The translations under genes and the position numbers were made by a program. The notes beneath the pieces were generated by a model. The model was given only the letters and a program-made list of their open reading frames with translations, was not told where the DNA came from and ran no database searches. From an uncultured Sutterella sp. (GTDB lineage Bacteria; Pseudomonadota; Gammaproteobacteria; Burkholderiales; Burkholderiaceae_F): DNA of 64,000 nucleotides. Location: positions 186,001 through 250,000 of the forward strand of contig CATVXH010000001.1 in the NCBI GenBank assembly GCA_958347955.1, in the 5' to 3' direction. Every line of letters begins with the position of its first letter. Position 1 is the stretch's first letter. This document shows positions 50,746 to 58,677 of the stretch, one piece after another.

Positions 50746-51879
50746 ATGTTAATTGAACGCAAAGATTTAAAAAATGCCAAGCGCATTGTGGTGAAGGTAG
50801 GTTCAAGCACGATTACGCACGCCAATGGGAAGTGCGATTTTGCCCGCATTGACAGACTTGCCCGTGAATTGGCAGATTGGCAAAACAAAGGTAAGGAAAT
50901 GATTTTGGTCAGTTCCGGGGCAGTGGCTGTCGGTGTTGATCGTTTGGGCTTGTCGGAAAAACCAAAAACGATTCCCGGTAAGCAAGCTGCGGCGGCAGTT
51001 GGTCAGGGCATCTTGATGCACACATATGAAAAAATCTTTGCGGAATACGGTCAATTGGTGGCGCAAGTGTTATTGACCCGCATGGAAACCATTGATCGCC
51101 ATCGTTACGCAAACGCGAGAAATACTTTCATGGAGTTGTTGCGTCAGCGCGTCATCCCGATTGTCAATGAAAATGATGTGGTGGCACTCGATGAACTCAA
51201 AATCGGTGACAATGACAATATGAGTGCGTTGGTTGCCAGCATTGTGGATGCAGATCTGGTCATTATTTTGTCTGATGTTGATGGACTGTATACGGCCAAT
51301 CCTCAAACGCATCCTGATGCGAAATTGGTGTCACGAGTCGAAGAAATTACTCCGGAAATCGAAGCCAGCGCCGGAGGCGCCGGCAGCAGCGTTGGAACCG
51401 GAGGTATGTTTACTAAAATTCAAGCGGCAAAAAATGCGACGACTTCAGGGATTAATTTAGTGATCGCTTCCGGATCTCAGAAAGATGCGATCAGTCGGAT
51501 TCTTGAGGGAGAGGACGTTGGAACGCTTTTTGTTTCCAAAGAAAATCGTTTGCAATTTAGAAAACGCTGGCTTGCGTTTGGAGCTCGGATCATGGGGCGA
51601 ATTATTGTGGATGGAGGGTGTGAAAAGGCGATTAAAAAAGCCGGCGGCTGCAGTATTTTGCCCGTAGGGGTTGTCAAAGTTGAAGGCGATTTTGAAGCCG
51701 GCAACACGGTGAGCGTTGTGACGCAAAACGGTCGGGAAATCGCCCGAGGCTTATGTCACTATTCTTCTGAAGAATTGCAAAAAATTATCGGCTGTCAAAG
51801 CGATGAGATTGAAGAGCGTGTGGGGCACAAGGCTTTTGATGAAGTCATTCATCGTGATGATTTAGTCATTTTGAATTAG
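50746..51879 (+). CDS. proB: Glutamate 5-kinase
   Basis: A 377-residue enzyme phosphorylating glutamate to gamma-glutamyl phosphate, the first step of proline synthesis. The amino-acid kinase domain (about 1-260) has IVVKVGSSTIT, ILVSSGAVAVGVDRLGL, IPIVNENDVVALDELKIGDND, DVDGLYTANP and GTGGMFTKIQAAKNAT. A PUA domain (about 275-365, GRIIVDGGCEKAIKKAGGCSILPVGVVKVEG) completes the usual long form. It pairs with proA after 10 bases. In Betaproteobacteria proB usually sits next to obg (cgtA), so the proBA pairing here is a different arrangement. Confidence 0.96.
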   Translation: MLIERKDLKNAKRIVVKVGSSTITHANGKCDFARIDRLARELADWQNKGKEMILVSSGAVAVGVDRLGLSEKPKTIPGKQAAAAVGQGILMHTYEKIFAEYGQLVAQVLLTRMETIDRHRYANARNTFMELLRQRVIPIVNENDVVALDELKIGDNDNMSALVASIVDADLVIILSDVDGLYTANPQTHPDAKLVSRVEEITPEIEASAGGAGSSVGTGGMFTKIQAAKNATTSGINLVIASGSQKDAISRILEGEDVGTLFVSKENRLQFRKRWLAFGARIMGRIIVDGGCEKAIKKAGGCSILPVGVVKVEGDFEAGNTVSVVTQNGREIARGLCHYSSEELQKIIGCQSDEIEERVGHKAFDEVIHRDDLVILN

Positions 51880-51889
51880 GAGAAGACAG

Positions 51890-53149
51890 ATGAGTGATAC
51901 GGAAATCTTAGTCCGACAAAAAGCTCAGGCTGCCCATGATGCGGCTGTGCGTATGGGAATTCTCCGTTGCGGAGACAAAAATCGAGCTTTATTGGCAATG
52001 GCTGATGCGTTGATTGCACACGCTGACGATATCTTGAAAGCCAATGAAGAAGATATGACGCGGGCTCAAGCAAACGGCATGAAAACGTCAATGCAAGATC
52101 GGTTGCGTCTGACCTCCGAACGTATTGCGGGCATGGCAGAAGGGTTGCGTCAAGTCGCTCAGTTAAAAGATCCTGTCGGCGAAATCATCGGCGGCTCAAC
52201 ACTAACCAATGGGCTGACCATTTCTAAGGTGCGGGTGCCGATTGGCGTTGTCGGGATTATCTATGAAGCCAGACCCAATGTAACGGCTGATGCGATTGGT
52301 CTTTGTCTGAAGTCCGGTAATACCGTGGTGCTCAAAGGGGGCAGTGAAGCCCTTTGTTCCAATCGCGCAATTGTTGCGGTTTTATCGGCTGCGGCTCAGA
52401 AAGAGGGGATTCCCGCCGGAGCGATTCAATTTATTGATGTGACGGATCGACAGGCAGTCACTGACCTCATTCGTATGAATGGTTTGGTTGATGTTGTGAT
52501 TCCGCGTGGCAGTGCTCGTCTGATTCAGGCTGTGGTTCAAAACGCAACGGTACCGGTTATTGAGACCGGAGCGGGTGTTTGCCATACGTTTGTGGATGAA
52601 ACGGCCGATTGTGAAAAAGCTCGCCGTATCGCGTTTAACGCCAAAGTTCAGCGTCCGTCGGTTTGCAACGCAATGGAAACATTGTTGGTGCATGAAAAGA
52701 TTGCCCAAAACTTTTTACCCAAGATGCTCAATGAGTATTTTGAGGCGGGAGTCACGATTTATGGTTGCGAAAAAACGCAAAAGTTCGATTCTCGGATTGA
52801 GGCTGCGACCGATGCTGATTGGGCGACGGAGTACGGCGATTTGCGTTTGTCGGTGAGAATCGTTCGTGATATTGACGAGGCGTTAGCGCATATTGCCAAG
52901 TACAGCACGCGTCATTCAGAGTGCATCGTGACGCGCGATATGCAGAATGCTCGTCGTTTCCAGGAAGAGGTGGATGCAGCGGTAGTGTATGTCAATGCTT
53001 CCACGCGTTTTACCGACGGCTTTGAATTTGGTTTCGGAGCTGAAATCGGCATCAGTACTCAAAAACTTCATGCCAGAGGTCCCATGGCGCTTCCGGAATT
53101 AACTTCCTATAAATATCTGGTGACCGGGGACGGGCAGGTTAGAGGTTAA
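51890..53149 (+). CDS. proA: Glutamate-5-semialdehyde dehydrogenase
   Basis: A 419-residue NADPH-dependent reductase of gamma-glutamyl phosphate to glutamate semialdehyde. VPIGVVGIIYEARPNVTADAIGLCLKSGNTVVLKGGSEA is the nucleotide-binding block, ETGAGVCHTFVDE and KVQRPSVCNAMETLLVH surround the catalytic Cys (in PSVCNA), and VNASTRFTDGFEFGFGAEIGISTQKLHARGPM is the C-terminal signature. AGGAGA precedes the ATG. It forms an operon with proB; proC is not in the window. A bidirectional terminator separates it from the convergent DUF362 gene. Confidence 0.96.
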   Translation: MSDTEILVRQKAQAAHDAAVRMGILRCGDKNRALLAMADALIAHADDILKANEEDMTRAQANGMKTSMQDRLRLTSERIAGMAEGLRQVAQLKDPVGEIIGGSTLTNGLTISKVRVPIGVVGIIYEARPNVTADAIGLCLKSGNTVVLKGGSEALCSNRAIVAVLSAAAQKEGIPAGAIQFIDVTDRQAVTDLIRMNGLVDVVIPRGSARLIQAVVQNATVPVIETGAGVCHTFVDETADCEKARRIAFNAKVQRPSVCNAMETLLVHEKIAQNFLPKMLNEYFEAGVTIYGCEKTQKFDSRIEAATDADWATEYGDLRLSVRIVRDIDEALAHIAKYSTRHSECIVTRDMQNARRFQEEVDAAVVYVNASTRFTDGFEFGFGAEIGISTQKLHARGPMALPELTSYKYLVTGDGQVRG

Positions 53150-53172
53150 TCGGAGGATTCTTAAAAAATAAA

Positions 53173-53200
53173 GGGGTGAGGATCTGAGGATCCCTACCCC
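53173..53200. terminator. Bidirectional hairpin terminator between proA and the DUF362 gene
   Basis: GGGGTGAGGATC faces GATCCCTACCCC (imperfect stem). On the minus strand it is followed by a TTTATTTTTT run, so it is a good terminator for the DUF362 gene and a plausible one for proBA. Confidence 0.6.
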
Positions 53201-53216
53201 ATTGAAATGAATCGAT

Positions 53217-54248
53217 TTAGAGATCGATATCGACAAGTTCGTAGTTTTCCTTGCCCATGTTCAATTCTCGCATTGCGGTCAATTGGTGCAGACCGTGACG
53301 GGATTCAATTCTTTCCACGAGATCCTGATTTTTGTCTTTGCCCAGTGAGTAAACCAAATCTACACAGGCTTGGTCAATGGCCAGGATATCTGTCGAGGCA
53401 ACCATGCCGATATCGGGAATCGTAGGTTCAGCGGCAGAAAGTCCGGCACAGTCACAGTCAACCGACATGCGGCGCATGACATTGATGAAAACGATGTGTT
53501 TGCCAAATTGATCGCAGACCGCTTTGGCCGATTCTGCCATTGTTTCCATCAGGTGTTCTTTAGCGGGCCACTGATCCCATGGGGCATTGATATCCTTAAC
53601 GGCGTGCACCTGAGCTTTACCGATTTTTCCATCGGCGCAACCGATGGCAATATTCTTCATCGAACCGCCGAAACCTCCCATGGCGTGTCCTTTAAAGTGC
53701 GTAAGAACCACCATAGAGTCGTAGTTGACGATGTTTTTCCCCATCGAGACTTCTTTAAAATGTTTGCCGCCTTTGACAGGGAGCATCACGGTGCCGTCGG
53801 CATCCATAATATCGACGGGGCAGAATGTCCAGCCATTGACTTCGAGCGTTTTACGATGTTTTTCAGTCGTATCACGGTCGCCAATGTAAAGGGTATTGGT
53901 TTCTACAATCGCGCTGTTGGGGATTGTTTGTTGAAACTCTTTGACCATATCGCGAGGCAGGATGTTGGGTCCGTGTTGTTCACCGGTGTGAAGCTTAATC
54001 GCGACTTTGCCTTTGATTTCATCGTTAATCAATGAATAAAGCTTTTTGAGATGTTCGGCGTCAATATGGCGAGTAAAAAATACTTTAGATTTTTCACCCT
54101 TGAAGTCAGAGGTCACTTTTTTGCTGCCAACCACGGGAGCTTGCGTCTGAGCCGTTGCAACATTAGCTAAGGCGCTCAGCACCGCCCCCGTCATGACTCC
54201 GCCCATCGTTTTCAAAAAAGCATTGCGAGAGCATTTGAATTCAGACAT
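53217..54248 (-). CDS. Secreted DUF362-domain protein
   Basis: A 343-residue protein with an N-terminal export signal (about residues 8-33, RNAFLKTMGGVMTGAVLSALANVATA); the preceding Arg is single, so Sec export is more likely than Tat. The rest is a DUF362 domain: VFFTRHIDAEHLKKLYSLI, VAIKLHTGEQHGPN, FKGHAMGGFGGSMKNIAIGCADGKIGKAQVHA and VMRRMSVDCDCAGLSAAEPTIPDIGMVASTDILAIDQACVDLVY. The Cys in IGCADG and VDCDC could bind metal, but the ferredoxin-like CxxCxxC of many DUF362 proteins is missing. The function is unknown; family members are often put near anaerobic redox processes. It is divergent from brnQ over a 276-base region. Confidence 0.82.
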   Translation of the reverse strand: MSEFKCSRNAFLKTMGGVMTGAVLSALANVATAQTQAPVVGSKKVTSDFKGEKSKVFFTRHIDAEHLKKLYSLINDEIKGKVAIKLHTGEQHGPNILPRDMVKEFQQTIPNSAIVETNTLYIGDRDTTEKHRKTLEVNGWTFCPVDIMDADGTVMLPVKGGKHFKEVSMGKNIVNYDSMVVLTHFKGHAMGGFGGSMKNIAIGCADGKIGKAQVHAVKDINAPWDQWPAKEHLMETMAESAKAVCDQFGKHIVFINVMRRMSVDCDCAGLSAAEPTIPDIGMVASTDILAIDQACVDLVYSLGKDKNQDLVERIESRHGLHQLTAMRELNMGKENYELVDIDL

Positions 54249-54524
54249 AACTTATCCCTCAAAAAAATATTCCGTTAAAACAAATTGTATCAACGTGATT
54301 TGTGAGACTTTTGCATAAATCTGTATTCAAATTTGCCTTCTTTTGCAGTTTTTCAAAATGAGTTTAGAAGAAGAGAAAGTCATAGTAAAAATAGTTGTAA
54401 CAGTCTAAATAAATCAACCTATTTTTGGAAAAGAAAAAAACTTTTCTACGATCTCTCGCTTATGGGCAAAGAGTTGGGTATCCATAGAATTAAAAAAAGT
54501 TTTCCCAAAAAAAGAGAGAAATAT

Positions 54525-55856
54525 ATGGATAAGAAGGTTGCCACAAGATATATCCCGATTGGGTTGATGTTGTTTGCTCTTTTCTTTGGTGCCGGTAATC
54601 TGATTTTTCCGGCCTCAATGGGTCAGAACGCTGGGGTTAACGTTTGGTATGCCTTGGTCGGTTTCTGTATTACGGGTGTCGGCATGCCCTTATTGAGCGT
54701 GATGGCGATGGGCTATTCCGGTTGTGATGACCTGCAGGAAGCGGCTGGTCGCGCGCACCCCCTTTATGGTCTTTTCTTTACGATTGTGGCCTATTTGGCT
54801 ATTGGTCCCTGTTTTGCTATTCCGCGTACAGGAACCGTGGCTTTTGAAATTGCTGTCAGTCCCTTCTTAGATAAGGACAGTATGGAAATGGGTCTGCCGA
54901 TTTTCCTGGCGGTCTTTTTCTTAATCTCTTTCTGGTTGTCGGCAACGCCTCAAAAGTTGGTAGACCGTATCGGTAAACTGTTGACGCCGGCATTGGTTCT
55001 TACCATTGTATTGTTGATTGTCCAATCCTTTGTGTCTCCGTTGGGCGAACCGCAAGCGCCGACTAAGGCTTACGCGACCCCCGTCATCGCAGCTGTTCAG
55101 GGCGTTTTGGATGGTTACAACACGCTCGATGCAATTGCCGCTTTTGTGTTTGCTACGCTCGTGATCAATGTTGTCCGCGAGGATTGTGGTTTGACGGATC
55201 GTGCTGAAATTACCAAGCAGGTTTATAAATCAGGCATCGTTGCGGTTGCTTTATTGGCATTTATCTATATTTTCATCGCTAAGATTGGGGCCGAAAGCGT
55301 TCCGGCTATCGGTATGCAGTCCACCGGTGCTCCTGTGTTGGCGGAATCCGCCAAGATTTTGTTCGGCAACGCCGGCGCGATTATTTTGGCGGTTATCGTG
55401 TTATTGGCATGCTGGTCGACCGCTATTGGATTGATTACGTGCTGCGCGGCATATTTCTTAAAGTTGACCGGTCGTTTTACCTATGTCTATTGGGTTACGG
55501 TTTTCTCTGTTGTCTCGTTTTTGGTCGGGATGTTTGGTTTGGAAACCATCATCACTTCGACGGTTCCCGTGCTGATGTTTATTTATCCGTTGGCGGTGGT
55601 GCTGATTGTGCTTCTGTTTACCGATAAGTTTTTCAACGGCAGACAATGTGTTTATGCCTTTACAGTTGGATTTACCTTTGTGATGGCTTTGATTAACGGT
55701 CTAGAAACCGCCAATATCAAATTCGATGCCTTAGAAAGTTTTTTAGTCAATTACGTTCCGATGCACACGTTGGGTTTGAGTTGGATTTGGTTTGCCGCGG
55801 CCGGTTACATCATCGGTTTGCTTTGGTTGAAACTTTCACCGCAGAAAATTGGCTGA
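54525..55856 (+). CDS. brnQ: Branched-chain amino acid:cation symporter BrnQ
   Basis: About 443 residues from the ATG at 54525 (MDKKVATRYIPIGLMLFALFFGAGNLIFP), with AGAGAG upstream; the frame reaches back to 54333 but those residues are not family-like. It belongs to the LIVCS family of twelve-helix sodium- or proton-driven carriers for Leu, Ile and Val. FFGAGNLIFPASMGQNAG, PRTGTVAFEIAVSPF and DGYNTLDAIAAFVFATLVINVVR are hallmark stretches. It suits an organism fermenting or salvaging amino acids. It is transcribed alone, divergent from the DUF362 gene, and ends with a strong terminator. Confidence 0.93.
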   Translation: MDKKVATRYIPIGLMLFALFFGAGNLIFPASMGQNAGVNVWYALVGFCITGVGMPLLSVMAMGYSGCDDLQEAAGRAHPLYGLFFTIVAYLAIGPCFAIPRTGTVAFEIAVSPFLDKDSMEMGLPIFLAVFFLISFWLSATPQKLVDRIGKLLTPALVLTIVLLIVQSFVSPLGEPQAPTKAYATPVIAAVQGVLDGYNTLDAIAAFVFATLVINVVREDCGLTDRAEITKQVYKSGIVAVALLAFIYIFIAKIGAESVPAIGMQSTGAPVLAESAKILFGNAGAIILAVIVLLACWSTAIGLITCCAAYFLKLTGRFTYVYWVTVFSVVSFLVGMFGLETIITSTVPVLMFIYPLAVVLIVLLFTDKFFNGRQCVYAFTVGFTFVMALINGLETANIKFDALESFLVNYVPMHTLGLSWIWFAAAGYIIGLLWLKLSPQKIG

Positions 55857-55911
55857 TCTTTGATGGTATAGCTTGAAAATCCTCCGAATCACGGAGATTT
55901 CAGGTTGTTGA

Positions 55912-55947
55912 TTAACCCGGATTTCTAACGAATCCGGGTTAATTTTT
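55912..55947 (+). terminator. Rho-independent terminator of brnQ
   Basis: TTAACCCGGATT pairs perfectly with AATCCGGGTTAA (12 base pairs) around a seven-base loop and is followed by TTTTT. Confidence 0.9.
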
Positions 55948-56013
55948 GGGAATTTGCTCTCGGGAGAACCCTTAAGGGTAAATATGGTTAAATTGTAAAC
56001 GGAATTGCCTGAC

Positions 56014-56027
56014 TTGATAAGACTCAA
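56014..56027. promoter_or_regulatory. FNR/ANR-like box upstream of dcu
   Basis: TTGATAAGACTCAA matches the FNR consensus TTGAT-N4-ATCAA at nine of ten positions. It lies about 157 bases before the dcu ATG, a position suited to activation if transcription starts some 40 bases downstream. Dcu genes are classic targets of anaerobic activation, but this site is judged by eye only. Confidence 0.4.
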
Positions 56028-56183
56028 CCATTTGAATCTCCTGAAAATTTAGCTTAAGTCATAAAGATAAAATAAAAACCGAAAGCAAGGAAAAGCGGAC
56101 TTGGTCTTTGTTTTCGGCAAATAACTTCAGGTTATTTGAACAACAATAACATTAAAAGATCTCTGTCTTTATGGAGCCATATT

Positions 56184-57485
56184 ATGGTTTGGTTACACTT
56201 CATCTTTTTGTTTGCCATTATTATCTACGCTGCTAAATTGGGTGGCATTGGTGTAGGTATGGCAGGCGGCCTCGGTATGGCGGTCGCTGTTTTTATTTTC
56301 GGCATTCCGCCGGGACCCATGCCTCTCGACGTGATTTTGATCATTATGAGTGTGCTTTTTGCATGCTCTGTGATGCACGTCGCCGGTGGTATGGATTACA
56401 TGATTCGTGTTGCTTCGCACATTTTGCGCAGTAATCCGAAGTACATCAACATTCTCGCTCCGGCTATCGCCTTTACCTTGACGATTTTCTCCGGTACGGG
56501 CTTCACCACGATGGCTATCTTGAACGTTGTCCAGGAAGTCGCCAAGCAAAATGGCGTTCGTCCTTCTCAACCGTTGACCTCTGCTGTGGTGGCCTCTCAA
56601 ATTGCCATTTCTGCCTCTCCGATTTCTGCCGCAACGGCCGCAATGTACGTCGTGGTCGAAAAGATGGGTGTGTCCTTCGGTGATGCCTTGATGGTGATCT
56701 TGCCAGCCGGTTTGTTCGGCGCTGCTGTTGCCTCTTTGATTTCGTCTTTCCAAGGCGTGGATCTTGCCAAGGATCCGATCTTCCAACAACGTATGAAGGA
56801 AGGTCTTGTTTCTATGACGAGCAAGGAAGAGTTGGAAAAGCCGTTGCCGAAGGGAGCCAAACTCTCTGTGGGCTTGTTCCTTTTGGGCGTGCTCTTCATC
56901 GTCTTGATGTTGCTCTTTAAGCAAGAAATCGGTCATACATTGGGTTCTCGTGACATCATCGTTATCACGATGCTCTTTATCTCGATGCTGATGTACTGGT
57001 TCTGCGATGTCAAGCTTACGAAGATCAAAGAATCTACGATCTTCCATGGCGGTTATGAATCCTTGGTTGTGATTCTCGGTATCTGCTGGTTCGCATCAAC
57101 AGTTATCGATATTTACGTTCCGACCATTAAGGAACAAGCGACTGTCTTGCTCGGTCAATACCCGGGTCTGTTGGCTTTGGCTTTCTTCTGTGTATCTGCT
57201 TTGCTGTTCTCGCAAGGTGCGACGTCCGCATTGCTCGTACCGGTGGCTGCCAGCCTCGGTTGCGACGCTCCCATGATTTTGGCTTGCTTCGTTGCTGTGT
57301 CCGGTATCTTCGTCACGAACGTGTACCCGACCTCTGCGTTTGCGGTTTCCTGCGACGATACGGGTTCTTACATGGGTAAGTGGAGTGGCTCGTTTGTGAT
57401 CAACCACCCGTTCTTCTTACCGGGTTGCTTAGGTTTGGTCGCCGCTATTCCGTTCGGTTTCTTGCTTGCCAGCATCGTTTTCTAA
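56184..57485 (+). CDS. Anaerobic C4-dicarboxylate transporter (DcuA/DcuB family)
   Basis: About 433 residues with 10-12 membrane helices. The ATG at 56184 (MVWLHFIFLFAIIIYAAKLGG) is chosen because GGAG stands seven bases upstream and because homologues start here; the frame can begin at a TTG at 56136. IFSGTGFTTMAILNVVQEVAKQNGVRPSQPL, VASQIAISASPISAATAAM and LFSQGATSALLVPVA are Dcu signatures. The carrier exchanges fumarate, malate or aspartate for succinate during fumarate respiration. Its codon bias is strong, like that of the porins and rpsA, suggesting high expression. DcuA versus DcuB cannot be settled by eye. Confidence 0.92.
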   Translation: MVWLHFIFLFAIIIYAAKLGGIGVGMAGGLGMAVAVFIFGIPPGPMPLDVILIIMSVLFACSVMHVAGGMDYMIRVASHILRSNPKYINILAPAIAFTLTIFSGTGFTTMAILNVVQEVAKQNGVRPSQPLTSAVVASQIAISASPISAATAAMYVVVEKMGVSFGDALMVILPAGLFGAAVASLISSFQGVDLAKDPIFQQRMKEGLVSMTSKEELEKPLPKGAKLSVGLFLLGVLFIVLMLLFKQEIGHTLGSRDIIVITMLFISMLMYWFCDVKLTKIKESTIFHGGYESLVVILGICWFASTVIDIYVPTIKEQATVLLGQYPGLLALAFFCVSALLFSQGATSALLVPVAASLGCDAPMILACFVAVSGIFVTNVYPTSAFAVSCDDTGSYMGKWSGSFVINHPFFLPGCLGLVAAIPFGFLLASIVF

Positions 57486-57546
57486 ACATGGCAAGATCTA
57501 TGTGACTCAGTTTGAGTTGAGTTAACGTAGAAATTGAAATCTCAAT

Positions 57547-57588
57547 AACGCCAACACTTGTTTCACACAGGTGTTGGCGTTTGTTTAG
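57547..57588 (+). terminator. Rho-independent terminator of dcu
   Basis: AACGCCAACAC pairs perfectly with GTGTTGGCGTT (57571-57581) around a 13-base loop, followed by TGTTTAG. The arms share ACGCCAAC with the lyase terminator at 10643. Confidence 0.85.
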
Positions 57589-57701
57589 ATAGATTGAAAA
57601 AAGAATAAATCGAACAATTCTGAAATAGTTTCATTTCCAGTAATTTCAGTGCCGGCTCGCCATTAATTGAAAGAGATTGAAACGGAATAGAAAGAAAATC
57701 T

Positions 57702-58071
57702 TGGTGGAGGCGGCGGGAATTGAACCCGCGTCCAGAAATCGTCCATAGCTGGATCTACATGTTTAGCTAAAACATTTAAAAAGTCTCATTTCGCTTTGCG
57801 CCCTTTAGCTGGCTCTGACGAAACCAGACACTTTAGAGTCTCGGCATTTTCTCAGTGCCCTAAAGAATGCCCAGCCTGTATGGATATGAAACCACTGCCG
57901 GCGAACCGGCCCGGTCTAGAGGCAAACCGGTGTGGTCCTCGCCTTAATTAGGCGGCGAGAGCGAAACGCTTATTGTTGGCGTTTATTTTGTTTCCAGCGG
58001 ATTTACAAGGTGACTGGACCTTGACATGCACCAAGCCACTTCGTGACCCCTGTCGAAACCAGGTCGCCCCC
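57702..58071 (-). ncRNA. ssrA: tmRNA (transfer-messenger RNA)
   Basis: The minus strand from 58071 begins GGGGGCGACCTGGTTTCGAC and ends in GGTTCAATTCCCGCCGCC-TCCACCA, with the CCA encoded at 57704-57702. The first seven bases pair with the last seven before ACCA, forming the tRNA-like acceptor stem, and the T-arm GGGTTCAATTCCC is intact. The tag reading frame lies at 57980-57948: GCC AAC AAT AAG CGT TTC then GCT CTC GCC GCC TAA, encoding ANNKRFALAA after the tRNA-borne Ala. The RNA rescues stalled ribosomes with SmpB and marks the products for proteolysis. The tag ends in the usual ALAA. SmpB is not encoded in the window. Confidence 0.95.
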
Positions 58072-58272
58072 CTAGTGAACTCGTTGAACGCATAATTATG
58101 GACTAATTTTTTCAGATTTGCTTTGAAATGATTGAAGCGATTGTTTTTTCTGAAAAAATAGTTCTCAAAATGTTTCCCTAGGCGAGCTTTTTGCATTAAA
58201 ATGCGCTTCGCTTTTATTTGAATGGATAAAGCGTTTTTGTTAAACGATTTATCATTTTTGTTTTTTATAAAC

Positions 58273-58291
58273 GCGCCGAAGTTGACGGCGC
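58273..58291 (+). other. Hairpin adjoining the infA ribosome site
   Basis: GCGCCG (58273-58278) pairs perfectly with CGGCGC (58286-58291), ending directly before the AAGGAA that serves infA. Such a stem could limit ribosome access or respond to temperature. Confidence 0.4.
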
Positions 58292-58299
58292 AAGGAATT

Positions 58300-58569
58300 A
58301 TGGCAAAAGAAGATCTGATTGAAATGAGCGGTGTGGTGCTCGAAGTGCTGCCCGATGCCCGCTATCGTGTGAAGCTTGATAACGGCCATGAATTGGTCGC
58401 CTATACCAACGGCAAAATGCGTAAGCACCACATTCGTATTTTGGCCGGCGACAAAGTGTCTTTGGAACTGTCTCCTTACGATTTGACTAAAGGACGCATT
58501 ACCTTCCGTCACATTGAAGGTCGTCCCGCTGCCGCTCCTGCTGCCGGCGGCAATAATCGTCGTCGCTAA
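58300..58569 (+). CDS. infA: Translation initiation factor IF-1 (long type)
   Basis: An 89-residue S1-fold initiation factor from the ATG at 58300, which has AAGGAA upstream; the frame back to 58222 is not family-like. MAKEDLIEMSGVVLEVLPDARYRVKLDNGHELVAYTNGKMRKHHIRILAGDKVSLELSPYDLTKGRI is the complete IF-1 fold. IF-1 binds the 30S A site with IF-2 and IF-3. The product is about 17 residues longer than the common 72-residue IF-1, with an Ala/Pro and basic tail (RPAAAPAAGGNNRRR). Betaproteobacteria often carry such a second, longer IF-1 outside the ribosomal protein cluster, and this looks like that copy. Confidence 0.94.
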   Translation: MAKEDLIEMSGVVLEVLPDARYRVKLDNGHELVAYTNGKMRKHHIRILAGDKVSLELSPYDLTKGRITFRHIEGRPAAAPAAGGNNRRR

Positions 58570-58677
58570 CTGAATCAATCATCGCAACGAATTTTTTCAG
58601 AACGCCTAAGATCATTGGGCGTTCTTCGTTTGCGTGTACAATTTCCGCAAACTCATCACTAATCGGAATCGCTGATC

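Larger units (their letters stand above)
55857..56183. other. brnQ-dcu intergenic region (327 bases)
   Basis: No gene is visible. It contains the brnQ terminator (55912-55947), a perfect 12-base palindrome ACCCTTAAGGGT (55968-55979), an FNR-like box (56014-56027) and an A-rich stretch leading to the dcu ribosome site. Confidence 0.6.

Noticed and set aside
57948..58196. An 82-codon minus-strand frame ending in ANNKRFALAA
   Set aside because: It is the tmRNA tag frame read back into the tmRNA 5' part and upstream DNA; not a separate gene.
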